Assembly (NCBI RefSeq): GCF_022539665.2
Contig: NC_081333.1
Location: forward strand, 5,206,971 to 5,270,970
Origin: Daphnia carinata
Taxonomy: Eukaryota > Arthropoda > Branchiopoda > Diplostraca > Daphniidae
Length of the DNA stretch: 64,000 nt
Direction of reading: 5' to 3'
The notes under the pieces: model-generated
Databases searched by the model: none
The model's input: only the letters and a program-made list of their open reading frames with translations
What the model was told of the DNA's origin: nothing
Translations under genes and position numbers: made by a program
Part shown: positions 42,847 to 53,485 of the stretch, piece by piece
Numbering within the stretch: position 1 is the stretch's first letter
How the letters are laid out: every line of letters starts with the position of its first letter

Positions 42847-44924
42847 AACAACGGTCTGACGGAAGCAGATTATCGCAGCCTAGAATCTTTCTACCAATCA
42901 GAAATTAACAAAAAATCAAAACGAATTGGACACACCCAAGAAAGTGAAGCGAGTAACATCTCCGACGAGATACAAAATCAAATTATAAATCAATTGAAAA
43001 AACACGAAACCCTATTTGCAGAAAGAGAATCAGATTTGGGTCTAGCAACTGATGTAAAGCACTCTATTAACATAGGATACAATGCCCCAATTACACAACG
43101 ATTGCGCAGAACACCAGAAGCATTAAAACTAATTGTCAAAACAAAAATAGATATAATGAGTAACAATATTATTAGAGAAAGTCACAGCCCATTTGCGGCA
43201 GCAATTGTAATGGTTCCCAAAAAAGATGGAGAGATGCGTATGTGTATTCACTATAGAGCACTTAACAAAATAACCGTAAAAGATAAATACCCATTACCAA
43301 GAGTTGACGACACTATTGATGCATTGAGCGGATCAGTTTACTTCTCAACATTGGACTTACTAAGTGGCTACTGGCAAATCGAGATAGAGGAAAGCGACAA
43401 ACACAAAACCGCCTTCATCTGTGAACTAGGACAATACGAATTTAATAGAATGCCATTTGGACTAACAAATGCACCAAGCACTTTTCAACGAGCAATGAAT
43501 AACATATTGAAATCAGTATTGTTCAGGTTTACATTGGTTTATCTGGATGACATCATAGTGTTCAGTAATAATATTGCTGAACATGTGACACATCTAGAAG
43601 CAGTGTTTAAGCTTCTTAACGAAGCAGGATTAAAATTAAAACTAAAGAAATGCGAATTTTTCAAAGAAAAGATAGACTTTTTAGGATATATTGTTTCCAA
43701 AAAAGGAATAACACCGAGTACGAAAAAGGTAGAAGCGATCATCACATACCAAGCTCCCAAAAACGTGAAAGAATTAAACTCATTTCTAGGGTTGGCTAGC
43801 TATTACAGAAAATTCATCAGGGCTTTTGCTGATAAAGCCCACCCACTGACAGCGCTAACGAGAAAATCAGCCGAGTGGAAATGGGAAGAGGAACAAAGGG
43901 ACGCCTTTGATTGTATCAAGAACTGTCTCATAACTAGACCTATCCTAGGTTATCCAGATTTCACGCGCGAATTTATCATCTACACAGATGCTTCAGGATA
44001 CGGTATAGGAGCAGTCTTGGCTCAGATGCAGACTCTACCTCAATCAGCGGATTCAGCGGATTCCGACGTACAGGAACCACGTGAATCAGACGGCGCAGAA
44101 GTCGTCATAGCGTATAGCTCTAAACATCTGAACGACCGCGAAGCCAAGTGGTCAACCACAGAGAAAGAGGCTTACGCAACCATCCACGCAATTGACGTGT
44201 TTAGAACATATCTATACGGACGCAGATTCACCGTATTTACAGACCATAGACCTTTAGAATGGTTAATGAGTAAGACAGAACCCGCAGGAAGATTAGCTAG
44301 ATGGGCACTAAAAATACAAGAATTCGACATCGTCATTGGGTACCGGCCTGGGAAGTCGCACCAAAATGCTGACACCCTAAGCCGTATTCCCATAGTGCCA
44401 ATAGCACGAGTAGAAACAAGGGCAATAGAAAAAGGAACTGCCATCAGAGAGCTTGAAAATATGCGAAAAGAAACTGAAAGACTAAAAGAAAAACAAAGGA
44501 TCGAGAGATTAAAGAAACAGGAACACCTTGAGAAAGAAAATGAAAGTATTCAAAAAGAAAGCGAAAGTTTTAAGAGGGAAAGTCTTCAGATGAAGAATGC
44601 AGGTTTCGAAGGAGAAATTGGAAGTGAAAGTAATAGGTCTTGGAGTGAAAACAGATGAATAGAATTACAGCAAACAGATAAATATTGTCAACAATTAATA
44701 ACGAAAATACAAGAAGATAGCCAGAACACTAGAAATAAAAGATTCTCAAACAACTTTGTAATCAACGAAAAGGGTCTATTTACAGATAGGCAAGGAAAAT
44801 TAGTAGTCCCACTACCGTTAGTTACCGATATTTTACGTGCGAATCATGACCACATGTTAGCGGGACACTTAGGTATAGCTAAAACAATAGCCAGACTTCG
44901 AGAGCAATTCTTCTTTCGACATAT
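42847..44924 (+). pseudogene. Element D RT, RNase H and integrase zinc region
   Basis: The frame is open from about 42847. RT has SHSPFAAAIVMVPKKDG, YRALNKITVKDKYPLPRVDD, MPFGLTNAPSTFQ and YLDDIIVF (about 43540). RNase H has IYTDASGYGIGAVLAQ, an Asp/Ser-rich insert, then YSSKHLNDREAKWSTTEKEA and TDHRPLEWLMS. A charged coiled coil follows (MRKETERLKEKQRIERLKK), an uncommon insertion between RNase H and integrase. A TGA at 44656-44658 interrupts, then the same frame continues to the integrase zinc region (HDHMLAGHLGIAKTIARL). It breaks near 44922 with two extra bases. Confidence 0.85.
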
Positions 44925-46061
44925 GTGACAGAATACATCAAAAATTGTCTAAAATGTGCAAAACGCAAAGCTGTAGGAGGAAGCAAAAGACCATTGCAAC
45001 CTATGCCCCCAGCCGAAAGGGTGTGGGAAAGACTTGCGATGGATATTGTAAGCCCCGTTCAAGAAAGCGCAAAGGGACATAAGTATATTTTAGTCCTATC
45101 AGATTACGCCAGTCGGTTCGTTTTTACAGTACCAATGAGAGACCAAACTACCCAAACAATTGCTAACATATTGGTTAATGATATTTACACCAAATATGGA
45201 TCCCTCGAAGTAGTCTTAACAGATCAAGGAACTAATTTCCTATCGAGCTTAATCCTAGATATTTGCAAATTATTTAAAATCAAACAAATCAGAACAACAG
45301 CATACCACCCCCAAACAGACGGATTAGTAGAACGATTTAACAGAACCTTGTGTGACATGCTAGCTTGCTACGTAACGGACGAACCAGAAAATTGGGACAA
45401 ATATCTACCATTTGTCACATTTGCTTACAACACAGCGAAACAATCAACACTGCAACAAAACCCATTCTTTTTATTCATCGGAAGACAACCAGTGCTCCCA
45501 AACGACATCAAAATAGATAGACGGCACGAAACATACGAAGACACCAGTGTAATGTACTCAAATCAATGGAAAAAGGCTCAGCAACTAGCGAAGGAACACC
45601 TATTTCGGGCACAGACAAAACAAAAAAGATATTACGCCAAAGGAACAAAAGCAATCAAATACAACATTGGTGACTTTGTGCTACTGAAAGCCCCACCAAC
45701 GGCCGGAAAATTCATCAACAGGTGGAATGGACCATTCAAAATCATCAGAAATTTCTCAGACCTCACTTACGAGATTCAGCACGCGAACAATGAAAAACTA
45801 AAATCGGTGGTACACGTCAACCGCCTAAAATTCTACGTCCCGGAAAACCAAAGAACAGAAAGATCATCTGGTGCACCACAACAACCAAGGAATGAACCAG
45901 TACGACGAGGACCAGGAAGGCCAAGAAAAAACTTCAGTAACACCGTAAGAAGGCCTGTCCCTAGAACGCGTATACGTCAAACAGCAGAGGCGGAGAATTG
46001 TATTATCATCGCACCAAATATCCCCGGTTCCATACCATATAATCCTGCACGCATAGAATGA
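44925..46061 (+). CDS. Element D integrase core and tail
   Basis: The frame starts in the second half of the zinc region (CLKCAKRKAVGG). The D-D-E core is intact: LAMDIVSPVQES, VVLTDQGTNFLSSLILD, TDGLVERFNRTLCDM. The tail has GDFVLLKAPPTAGKFINRWN and GPFKIIRNF, a GPY/F-type module, then a basic Pro/Arg-rich end with an AT-hook-like RRGPGRPRKN. It ends 73 bp before env. The frame is intact but cut off from RT by a frameshift. Confidence 0.85.
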   Translation: MTEYIKNCLKCAKRKAVGGSKRPLQPMPPAERVWERLAMDIVSPVQESAKGHKYILVLSDYASRFVFTVPMRDQTTQTIANILVNDIYTKYGSLEVVLTDQGTNFLSSLILDICKLFKIKQIRTTAYHPQTDGLVERFNRTLCDMLACYVTDEPENWDKYLPFVTFAYNTAKQSTLQQNPFFLFIGRQPVLPNDIKIDRRHETYEDTSVMYSNQWKKAQQLAKEHLFRAQTKQKRYYAKGTKAIKYNIGDFVLLKAPPTAGKFINRWNGPFKIIRNFSDLTYEIQHANNEKLKSVVHVNRLKFYVPENQRTERSSGAPQQPRNEPVRRGPGRPRKNFSNTVRRPVPRTRIRQTAEAENCIIIAPNIPGSIPYNPARIE

Positions 46062-46134
46062 CGAATCCACGATACAACTTACGGCAACACCATGAAGTAT
46101 CGAGATTCTTAACGTCCAAATTTTCTTTTCACAG

Positions 46135-47483
46135 ATGGAACTGATACTATTACTCATCCAATTACTCACCATCATTCCATCCACATATCCCATCTATTCA
46201 AACGTATGCGACTGCAAGAACGTAAGGACCAGAGGAATTTTAGATATAGAGGCACCGTATTACTGCAACAACAAAGAATCAGATACAGCTCACTTACTCA
46301 GAATACTCACGTTGTACACTTTAAAAACGACCCAGAAACCAGCAGCTTCTTGGAAAGGCTGGACCTGCAAGCAATGTATAAAAACAAAGAGAATAACTGG
46401 ATCATTTTGGATCGGATCTTTCTACACAATATATACACAAAAAACTAAACTAATTACCCCACTGGAATGCTGGAGAATGGTGAACGACAAGAAGTTTGGC
46501 GATAACAACATGCAGACCGGACCAGCAGGACTAAGTTTTACAGCCACTCCGACAGGCGAAGGGCAATGGTATGCCATAAAACAATACCATACCCTCAACT
46601 GTGTAGCAGAACGAATCACGCTACGACAAGAAAAACCAGACGACCCAATCGAAAGCCCTTTCGGACCTTTGAACACAACACAACAAGAAGGACACTTCAT
46701 CCAGAACCAGAATACAATTGTGTGGGGAGACAGAACAACAAACAATTCATACACACAAATACTGCTTAAACGAGATGGATATTTAGAACTCCCAAGATTG
46801 CCAGAACACAAAAACACTAGCCGTCTTTACGACACCAACAGACAGATCGAGATTTCATTCTTCAACAAACCAGATCGGGAGATAACACCACAAGGTTACA
46901 AAGTTGTGGGCGTACCGCTCACATACCTAATCTTTCCAGCCGAAACAACGAGAAAATTGTACGAGATGTTCAAAACAACTATACATACATGTATACAGAA
47001 TACTAACCTAGACACATCAGTGTGCAAGGACTACAGGGAACTCCAGTTAACCAAACGGAAACGATCCAGTCAGCAGGAAGTTACATTCCTGCTCAACAAT
47101 CCTTTGGAAGACTCAGGAAAACGTCTGTACAGCATTTCGTACGCCTGGGGACCAATAAGAATGGGATATCAACAGTCAATCAGAATCAACGAGAAGGACC
47201 GGAGTGTGAATTACAACGCCACGATATACATAATATACAAACCTGACGAAAGCACTCAGTTAAACGCTCACTTTCGTCTCAAAAACGATGATCCACTTCC
47301 TCAAGGATCAGAATTCGAATACATCGTTGACCAAACAATAAGAGACCAGAACAGTAATATCTGTATCACGGAAGGAGAAGCAGGCCGACTAATTGTTGCC
47401 AAATGTTCAGAATTTTCAACACGGTGGATTCTAGATCAACAAAACTATCAATTAATTTCACAAGAATCGTATCTCTGTATTAC
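46135..47483 (+). pseudogene. Element D env, N-terminal part
   Basis: A signal peptide (MELILLLIQLLTIIPSTYP) is followed by an ectodomain starting VCDC, as in element C env. Cys pairs follow (CKQCIK), then a long region with N-x-T sites, then repeated short Cys motifs (ICITEGEAGRLIVAKC, later SYLCIT) that resemble beta-trefoil (ricin-B-like) lectin repeats. The reading is broken at 47483 by element E. The env frame is in register on both sides of the 9-bp duplication, which shows that the insertion hit an open gene. Confidence 0.7.
47475..47483. repeat. Target duplication of element E, left
   Basis: CTGTATTAC, repeated at 53486-53494. Confidence 0.85.
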
Positions 47484-47720
47484 GATTGCCGGAGAAATAG
47501 GACCCGGAGATTTAGGGCCTCAAAAGAGGACCTGGAGAAATAGGACCCGGAGAATTAGGACCCAATCATCAATCATATTTTGAAGGGTCCTATTTTTCCA
47601 TAGTAATGGTCCTATTTCTCCTTGGGAAATAGCCGTAAATCCCGCTGTTATAAAGGAAGAATCGGACGGCTTATGTAGTTTTCCGCACTCCAAACCACGT
47701 TATCAATTGCTCGTGTAATC
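47484..47720 (+). repeat. Element E left terminal inverted repeat
   Basis: Begins GATTGCCGGAGAAATAGGAC, with three to four tandem GGAGAAATAGGACC units, then the same motif inverted (GGTCCTATTTCTCC at about 47608). A conserved inner part (GCACTCCAAACCACGTTATC) follows. Confidence 0.75.
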
Positions 47721-48143
47721 AGTCCATCATAACTTTTTTGTTTGAATTCATATTTGCATTTTTTTTTGGACGATTACACGCATTATCTATTGCTTTACAC
47801 AGCTCATGTATAAAAGTTATATTTATTTCTACGCAGTGTTTGATTTTTTGCCCTTGACCTTTCGTTAGTGGCGTTTCCAGTCCTAGTATCACCCTCCCCC
47901 CTGGCTGATATCCTTATTCCATGCGAATTCCCGGAGACGAGGGGCATGCTTTCCCCTAAGTACTCCTTAATACACTGATAAATAATAAAAAAATTATATA
48001 TATATAATTTAAGACAAGCACATTTTTTAATAAAAAAAATATATGCCGCAAAACCATAAATAGAGACCTACGTGGCAAGAACGAAAATAATGAGTTCCGC
48101 TCGGATCATGGAAGGCATGCCAGTGTATTGTTATACAAAACTA

Positions 48144-48615
48144 TCATGGCACGGCTTGTAAATAATGGAACACGAGGCAGCTCATCCATGTCAATATCGG
48201 CAATTCATACGATAAGTTTGTTTTTTTCGCTAGTTTATTCAGTTTATGCTTTCCTTTCATTTTTCGTTTTCTTAATGTTGATTTATCCCTTTTCTGTTGT
48301 TGTTCCTTTCTCTTTTCTTGTTCTTCGATGCGTTCAACCAACTTCTTTCTCGTTTGTGATGTTGATTTTATTATCTTTCCTAATTGGTTTATCAAGCTCG
48401 CAATCAATTCCACATTTTTTTTAACCTATTGCGCTTAGTATTCTTTTATCTGTTAAAATACAGAAAAGTAAAATTAGTTGAAGGTCTATTTTTTTTTTTT
48501 TTGTCGAAATCAAAGTTTACCTTGGCATCTGTTATTTTTCCTTTGCTTGTTTAGTTTCTTCTTCTCCAACTTATCTAACTTCCGTTTAAGTTGAGTTTTC
48601 ATTTTATCAGAGTCC
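48144..48615 (-). other. Possible Lys-rich coding exons inside element E
   Basis: The minus strand has an open stretch at 48413-48150 (KKLVERIEEQEKRKEQQQKR, coiled-coil-like). Another lies at about 48612-48536 (KMKTQLKRKLDKLEKKKLN). Both read like nucleolar-type Lys/Glu-rich protein. They could be another captured exon pair or low-complexity chance. Confidence 0.25.
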
Positions 48616-48689
48616 TGCTTTTCCCCTGAAATTGGATGACATATGCTGGCTTGCCTTCCTTAAACAAAAAGATTATAGCACATACATAC

Positions 48690-48935
48690 CCTACTAGCCT
48701 TTGTCCGTCCCAGGGACATCCCATCTACGTCCTGGCTGGCCGATCGGGACGTCCCATTCTGACGGCAGATGTACGTCACCAGAATGTCCTAATGTCCGGT
48801 TTTAGGGACGTCCACTGGAGGACGTCCTACGGACGTAATTAATTGGAAGTCCTGGTAACGTCCTTATTTGGGAGTACTACGGACGTCCTTAGTTGGCCGT
48901 CTGCAGGATGGCAAATCCGTACGTTCAGTGAACGT
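48690..48935. repeat. Cluster of GGACGTCC palindromes
   Basis: GGGACGTCCC, GGGACGTCC, GGACGTCC and CGGACGTCC cores recur through this stretch along with related ACGTCC half-sites. This is sub-terminal-repeat-like sequence just outside the inverted tRNA-headed pair. Confidence 0.6.
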
Positions 48936-49336
48936 ACAGTATCCTGCACAAAAAGAAGAACACCCGATTTTATTTTTAAAAGCCATCTATGGGCAAAATA
49001 TATTAATTATTGACCTTTTTTAAATAGGGTTAGGGCGGGTTTGGCGCAAAAACGCTATAAGTTGGGAAGGGTAGTTTTAAGTCCAGACACCTTTTGCTAA
49101 TGCCTCAGGTGTTACGAAAAATGTCTGGAAAAAGTAGAGTCTAGTCTTTTTTTGTTAGACCCCAACCCCCATGCCCCAGGCTAAGATGACAAATATCTAA
49201 TGAAAAAAATATTATCCTCAGTCACCCACTTTGTTCAACAGCGCCTTAACAGCGCGGGAAAAATTTCGTCTCACACCGGGTTAGAACCACTGCAATCCGT
49301 ATCTGAATCCGATCCTGTGCCACTGACCTATTACTT
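48932..49336 (-). repeat. tRNA-headed repeat, left inverted copy
   Basis: About 405 bp, the reverse complement of 49630-50034. The tRNA-like head lies at the inner end: B box GGTTCTAACCC (plus 49278-49288) and A box TAGGTCAGTGG (plus 49320-49330). The tail ends at ACGTACAGTATCCTGCAC. The head is more diverged than the tail. Confidence 0.8.
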
Positions 49337-49629
49337 TTACTCGTTGTTGTCAATACTTTTGCTTATAAAAGGATGTGGAAGATGAATACAAAAATGGCAG
49401 TGCTATACGCTGCCGATCTAGTTAGTCATTATGGTGCGTAAGCGGTAAGTTTCGCTTTACGACGCGGGAGATCGGTGCTCAAGACTTCACATAGAAAATC
49501 ACTTTTATACATCATGTCGTTCTGAAGAATCGTTTGTAAATAATATAACTTACAAATAGTAAAAAATTTTCCCCTTCAACCTCCATGAAATAAACGATTA
49601 TATAGGTATTTATAAGACAATGTCTTAAG

Positions 49630-50034
49630 AAATTGTAGCTCAGTGGTAGATGTTCGTATTCAGACACGGATAGCAGTGGTTCGATCCCGATATGAGACGA
49701 AATTTTTACCGCGCTGTAAAGTCGCCGTTGAACAAAGTGGGTGACTGAGGATAATATTTTTTTCATTAGATATTTGTCATCTTAGCCTGGGGCATGGGGG
49801 TTGGGGTCTAACAAAAAAAGACTAGACTCTACTTTTTCCAGACATTTTTCGTAACACCTGAGGCATTAGCAAAAGGTGTCTGGACTTAAAACTACCCTTC
49901 CCAACTTATAGCGTTTTTGCGCCAAACCCGCCCTAACCCTATTTAAAAAAGGTCAATAATTAATATATTTTGCCCATAGATGGCTTTTAAAAATAAAATC
50001 GGGTGTTCTTCTTTTTGTGCAGGATACTGTACGT
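49630..50034 (+). repeat. tRNA-headed repeat, right copy
   Basis: The head has near-consensus pol III boxes: A box TAGCTCAGTGG (49636-49646) and B box GGTTCGATCCC (49678-49688), 31 bp apart. A roughly 340-bp body shared with the left copy follows. The structure resembles a tRNA-derived SINE, although no 3' A or simple repeat tail is seen. Confidence 0.8.
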
Positions 50035-50246
50035 ATTGGAACATCCGCGAAATGTCCGGATCGCGGCAGCCAAAGGACGCAAGAAAATTTGTTTAAATTA
50101 AAATAATACCATAAATTTTTGGTAATTGATTTACATATCATTTATTTTTACAAAATACAAATAATTAAACAAAAAATTCAAAAATAACTTTTTCGATTTG
50201 ACTTCGGTAGCAACAGACGAACTAAATCCAGGTAAGCATATTATTT

Positions 50247-51141
50247 ACATTTGTTGTACCGATCAAAAAGCTCTTCAACTTCCGCCAAACAGCGATGATC
50301 TTCTTCCTCATTTTCACAAATTCTTCCAACGGATACTAAAATCACAAGAAATATGAGATCAGGTAATAGTTTGAGCCTAATTGAAATTTTAAAACTAACC
50401 TTGTGGCGAGGGAAGGTTCCAATTGGCCAGTCCTTTGTAGGAATGTCCAGTTTATGGACTGGCTTGGTATGAGTCGTGATTAACGTACCAAACGTTCTGT
50501 CGTGGAAAGCGCCTTTTGTAACAGAGCAAAGGCTTTCATTTAATATTGATTCAAGATTGTAACGTGTTTCTAAATACCTTTGAAAGACATAAGAGTCAGG
50601 TCAGAAACACCAGGCAATTGGTTCATTACGCAACTCGTCTTCTCCTCTGGGGTATATGACTTATCTCCCCTCTGTTTCCGGCGATACCAAACGAAAATTG
50701 CCTTGTACGCATTTTCGTTTGAGCACGATCCACACGCCATCGTCGTTACCTTTAAATATATTTTTTATTATTTGCAATAGGTCGGAACAATTAAGGAGCT
50801 ACAACTTACCTCTGTATGGCCTTTGGGAGCAATACGTAACAGAGAATTCTGGACTCGCTGAGGATAATTTTCACCAGGAAATACACCGAGGGCAGGTCGG
50901 TTTATGAATCTTTGAGAAATATAAATTAAAATTTTGATGTTGCCCAGACAGGTAAATAATCAATTCAATTACGTTCTGATGTTTTCTTTATCTTGACATC
51001 TAATAATTCAGGGTGGTTGTAACCTAATGGAACTGAAGAGGTTTGAGTGGAAACATCAAGCAGAATATTGCCATCGACATCGTATAAATAGTTTCGTATG
51101 CTCTTCGAATAATCGGCGAACAACTGCACTGCGTCCGAGAT
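50247..51141 (-). pseudogene. ABAT: Captured fragment of 4-aminobutyrate aminotransferase gene, five exons with introns
   Basis: Minus-strand exons in gene order are 51141-50973 ([20 protein letters not shown], then [20 protein letters not shown]), 50909-50810 (INRPALGVFPGENYPQR, LRIAPKGHTE), 50749-50578 (TTMACGSCSNENAYKAIFVW), 50514-50400 (GAFHDRTFGTLITTHTKPVH) and 50335 to about 50247 (YPLEEFV, then in another frame DHRCLAEVEEL). They correspond to consecutive parts of GABA transaminase, a mitochondrial PLP enzyme of GABA breakdown. GT/AG introns of 59-72 bp are kept, so the piece was copied from genomic DNA, not mRNA. A frameshift in the last exon and the absence of the PLP-lysine region mean no enzyme can be made. 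Confidence 0.85.
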
Positions 51142-51239
51142 CTGCAAAGATAAATTTGGTAATTTAAAGTCTTACGACGTTAACACAAAGTATGGCAAAT
51201 AGTATAAAGAAATATGGCAACTGACTTGAATTTTTTTCA

Positions 51240-51350
51240 CTTTTTTTTCACACTGCTATGCGGCCGTTGCTCAGGCTGCTGTTGTTGCTGATGGAAAAAG
51301 TCGAATAACTCTGTTGTTTTACTTTGCGGGCCTTTCAACTGCTTCCAAAA
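51240..51350 (-). other. Possible captured exon with short Gln run
   Basis: The minus strand reads FWKQLKGPQSKTTELFDFFH followed by five Gln and PEQRPHSS. It lies between the AIF and GABA-transaminase pieces. Not identified. Confidence 0.3.
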
Positions 51351-51684
51351 CTAAGAAAGAAAAAAAAACTCAGGTTTGATGAATGAAAATTACGAACAAG
51401 AAAAACGAACAATAACATATAATATATAGCATGCAACAAGAATGAACAACATGGAACGAATCCGGGTTTTTACCATCTTTATTCCTGCTGGATGTTAGGG
51501 TTTGCCACCTAAGACGATAATAAATTAAGGTAGTTAATAGTTGAAAATGCGTCTAACTGAAATGATAATTAAACAATGGCTCTCAGATACTATCTAGTAG
51601 GAAGATTATAAAAGTTTTTCAACATTCCAAAAAGTTATAATTATCGAGTACTTTAAATTTTAGATAAATACGAAAGAAATTCAC

Positions 51685-52063
51685 CTGTGGCAATAAGGCA
51701 CTTGTCGTAGGTGATGGTAAGGCCGTCATCTAACTCAGCTTTGAGACCAGCAATGTCCAGTTTAACTACATGATGTCCTCGCACAACTGAAACACCACCA
51801 TCATGTTCTTTGGCAACTAATTCCACTGGACTGCAGTAGAATTCATCCTGATCGAAGAACAAACTGGATCCAAAAATAGGTCACATTCATTAAAATAACG
51901 CAACACAAAATTATAACTTTAGACAATCACCTTCACTTTTTTCCGTTCCACTGCTTAAACTTCAGTTTGTTTGACACTTCGGGATCGTCACTGAACCACA
52001 ATTCTTACGCGATAGTGGTGGCCTCATGTAAGGCAAGTGGTTTTCTTCACCAATGACTAAGAC
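51685..52063 (-). pseudogene. AIFM1: Captured fragment of apoptosis-inducing factor gene, two exons
   Basis: Exon 52063-51931 begins VLVIGEENHLPYMRPPLS. It then continues in a second frame with LWFSDDPEVSNKLKFKQWNG, so there is a one-base indel near 52000. Exon 51863-51685 reads FYCSPVELVAKEHDGGVSVV, then LDIAGLKAELDDGLTITYDK and CLIATG before a GT donor. This is the FAD-binding part of AIF, a mitochondrial flavoprotein. The intron between the exons is kept. It lies upstream of the GABA-transaminase piece in the same orientation. Non-functional. Confidence 0.8.
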
Positions 52064-53211
52064 CTAGAACAAATGATTCAATTAAAAATGGCGAGATATT
52101 TTATGGCATGCTTATAAAAGTCCGATTCGATGAGTTGTAGCCTTGAACGTGAACGGAAGAACGAAAAGCCTTTAAACCATAAAAATAAAATTAATTTAGA
52201 TTCAATTACACATATTTTACCATTCATAGCTGGGTGTGTAGTTGGTTTTCTCCTCAACAACAGAATTGGTTGTCTTGCTTATGTAAATTGAAATCCGTTA
52301 AAGCTCAGTACTTGCATCTTGAGATTAATGTCTTGACGTAACTAACAGCTGTAATGGTGTTATTTCATCTGAACGATAAGAAAAATGATTACATAAATTT
52401 CACGAACAAAAAACTGTGAACATCTAGATTACCAGAAGGATGATAGTTATAAGGCAGCTAACAAGTTGGTTCCCAAATGGTTCATGGTAAATCATCTCTA
52501 GTTTCATGATTCTCCTTGAAAGTAACCACCTAAGAAACATTTCGGATTAGTAATCTGTGTCAAATTTCCAAATGCAATTAATAAAATTATGTCTATACTT
52601 TAAATACCTTTCCTTCCAAGTAAATTTTTTTCTTCTGTGGTGCTAATGCCAACATGAATTTGAAATGTACCAAAACTGCCAAACCTAGGAAATAAGAAAT
52701 TTTTAATTTTATTGAAGCTAGCCACTTACCTGTCAAACAAACACCGCTTACAATAAGCAACTTCAACGATTCATAGAATTGTAGGATGTTGACACTTCGA
52801 GCTTGCAACAGTCGTCTGCTTGTAGTAACCGTTGCAATATATATCGTAAAAAACAATATTTTGCGCAAGGGCAAACAGTGTTTTATTATGAAATTAACGT
52901 TTATTAAATTATTTTTATGTAATAATTTTCTTAGTTATCTGTGTATTAAGAGGTACTTATGCGCCCTCCCAAGAATCCTTATTGAGGCACGAAGAAAAAA
53001 AAGTGAATAGTGACACTAGTAAAGGGCGGGTGATGGTAGGCCTGAAAACACCAGTAAGAAAATGTAAAGTGCAAAAATTCAAATACTGTGTAAACAAAAT
53101 TACTTTTCTATTAAATGAGCTCTAAAAAGCAATAGAAAAAGCATATAATCCTGCAAAAATATTATGAATGTAATTTTTAAAAATAAAAGTTATAATGCAG
53201 TGAAGAGGCGT
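52064..53211. other. Element E right inner region, nothing firm
   Basis: AT-rich. Minus-strand open stretches near 52590-52800 (for example ARSVNILQFYESLKLLI) could be further captured exons, but I cannot identify them. Confidence 0.3.
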
Positions 53212-53485
53212 CATATTGATAACGGTGTTTGGAGTGCAGAAACCAATATAGGCCGTTCGGGGTTTTTTTCAACATATAGGAAAACCAATTGTACATTGAT
53301 TTTTTATGATGGAGAAATAGGACTTTAAGGCTGGAGAAATAGGACCCTCAATATGGAGAAATAGGACCCTTCAAAAAATGTTTGAAGAATGGGTCCTATT
53401 CCTCCAGGTCCTATTTCTCCAGGTCCTATTTGTAGGTCCTAAATCTTCGGGTCCTATTTCTCCAGGTCCTATTTCTCCGGCTACC
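53212..53485 (-). repeat. Element E right terminal inverted repeat
   Basis: The reverse strand begins GGTAGCCGGAGAAATAGGAC and continues with tandem GGAGAAATAGGACC units, then the conserved inner block GCACTCCAAACACCGTTATC, matching 47484-47720. Confidence 0.75.

Larger units (their letters stand above)
47484..53485. mobile_element. Element E: Pack-MULE-like DNA element with captured gene fragments
   Basis: 6,002 bp. It is flanked by the 9-bp duplication CTGTATTAC, the size typical of MULE transposons. Terminal inverted repeats are about 235-275 bp (47484-47720, 53212-53485) and filled with copies of GGAGAAATAGGACC. No transposase is visible inside. It carries intron-containing pieces of two nuclear genes for mitochondrial proteins on the minus strand, a head-to-head pair of tRNA-headed repeats, and a palindrome cluster. 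Non-autonomous. Confidence 0.75.

Noticed and set aside
48128-48424. 98-codon plus-strand hydrophobic ORF in element E
   Set aside because: Opposite strand reads as a Lys-rich coiled coil with better coding character; the hydrophobic frame is likely its complement.
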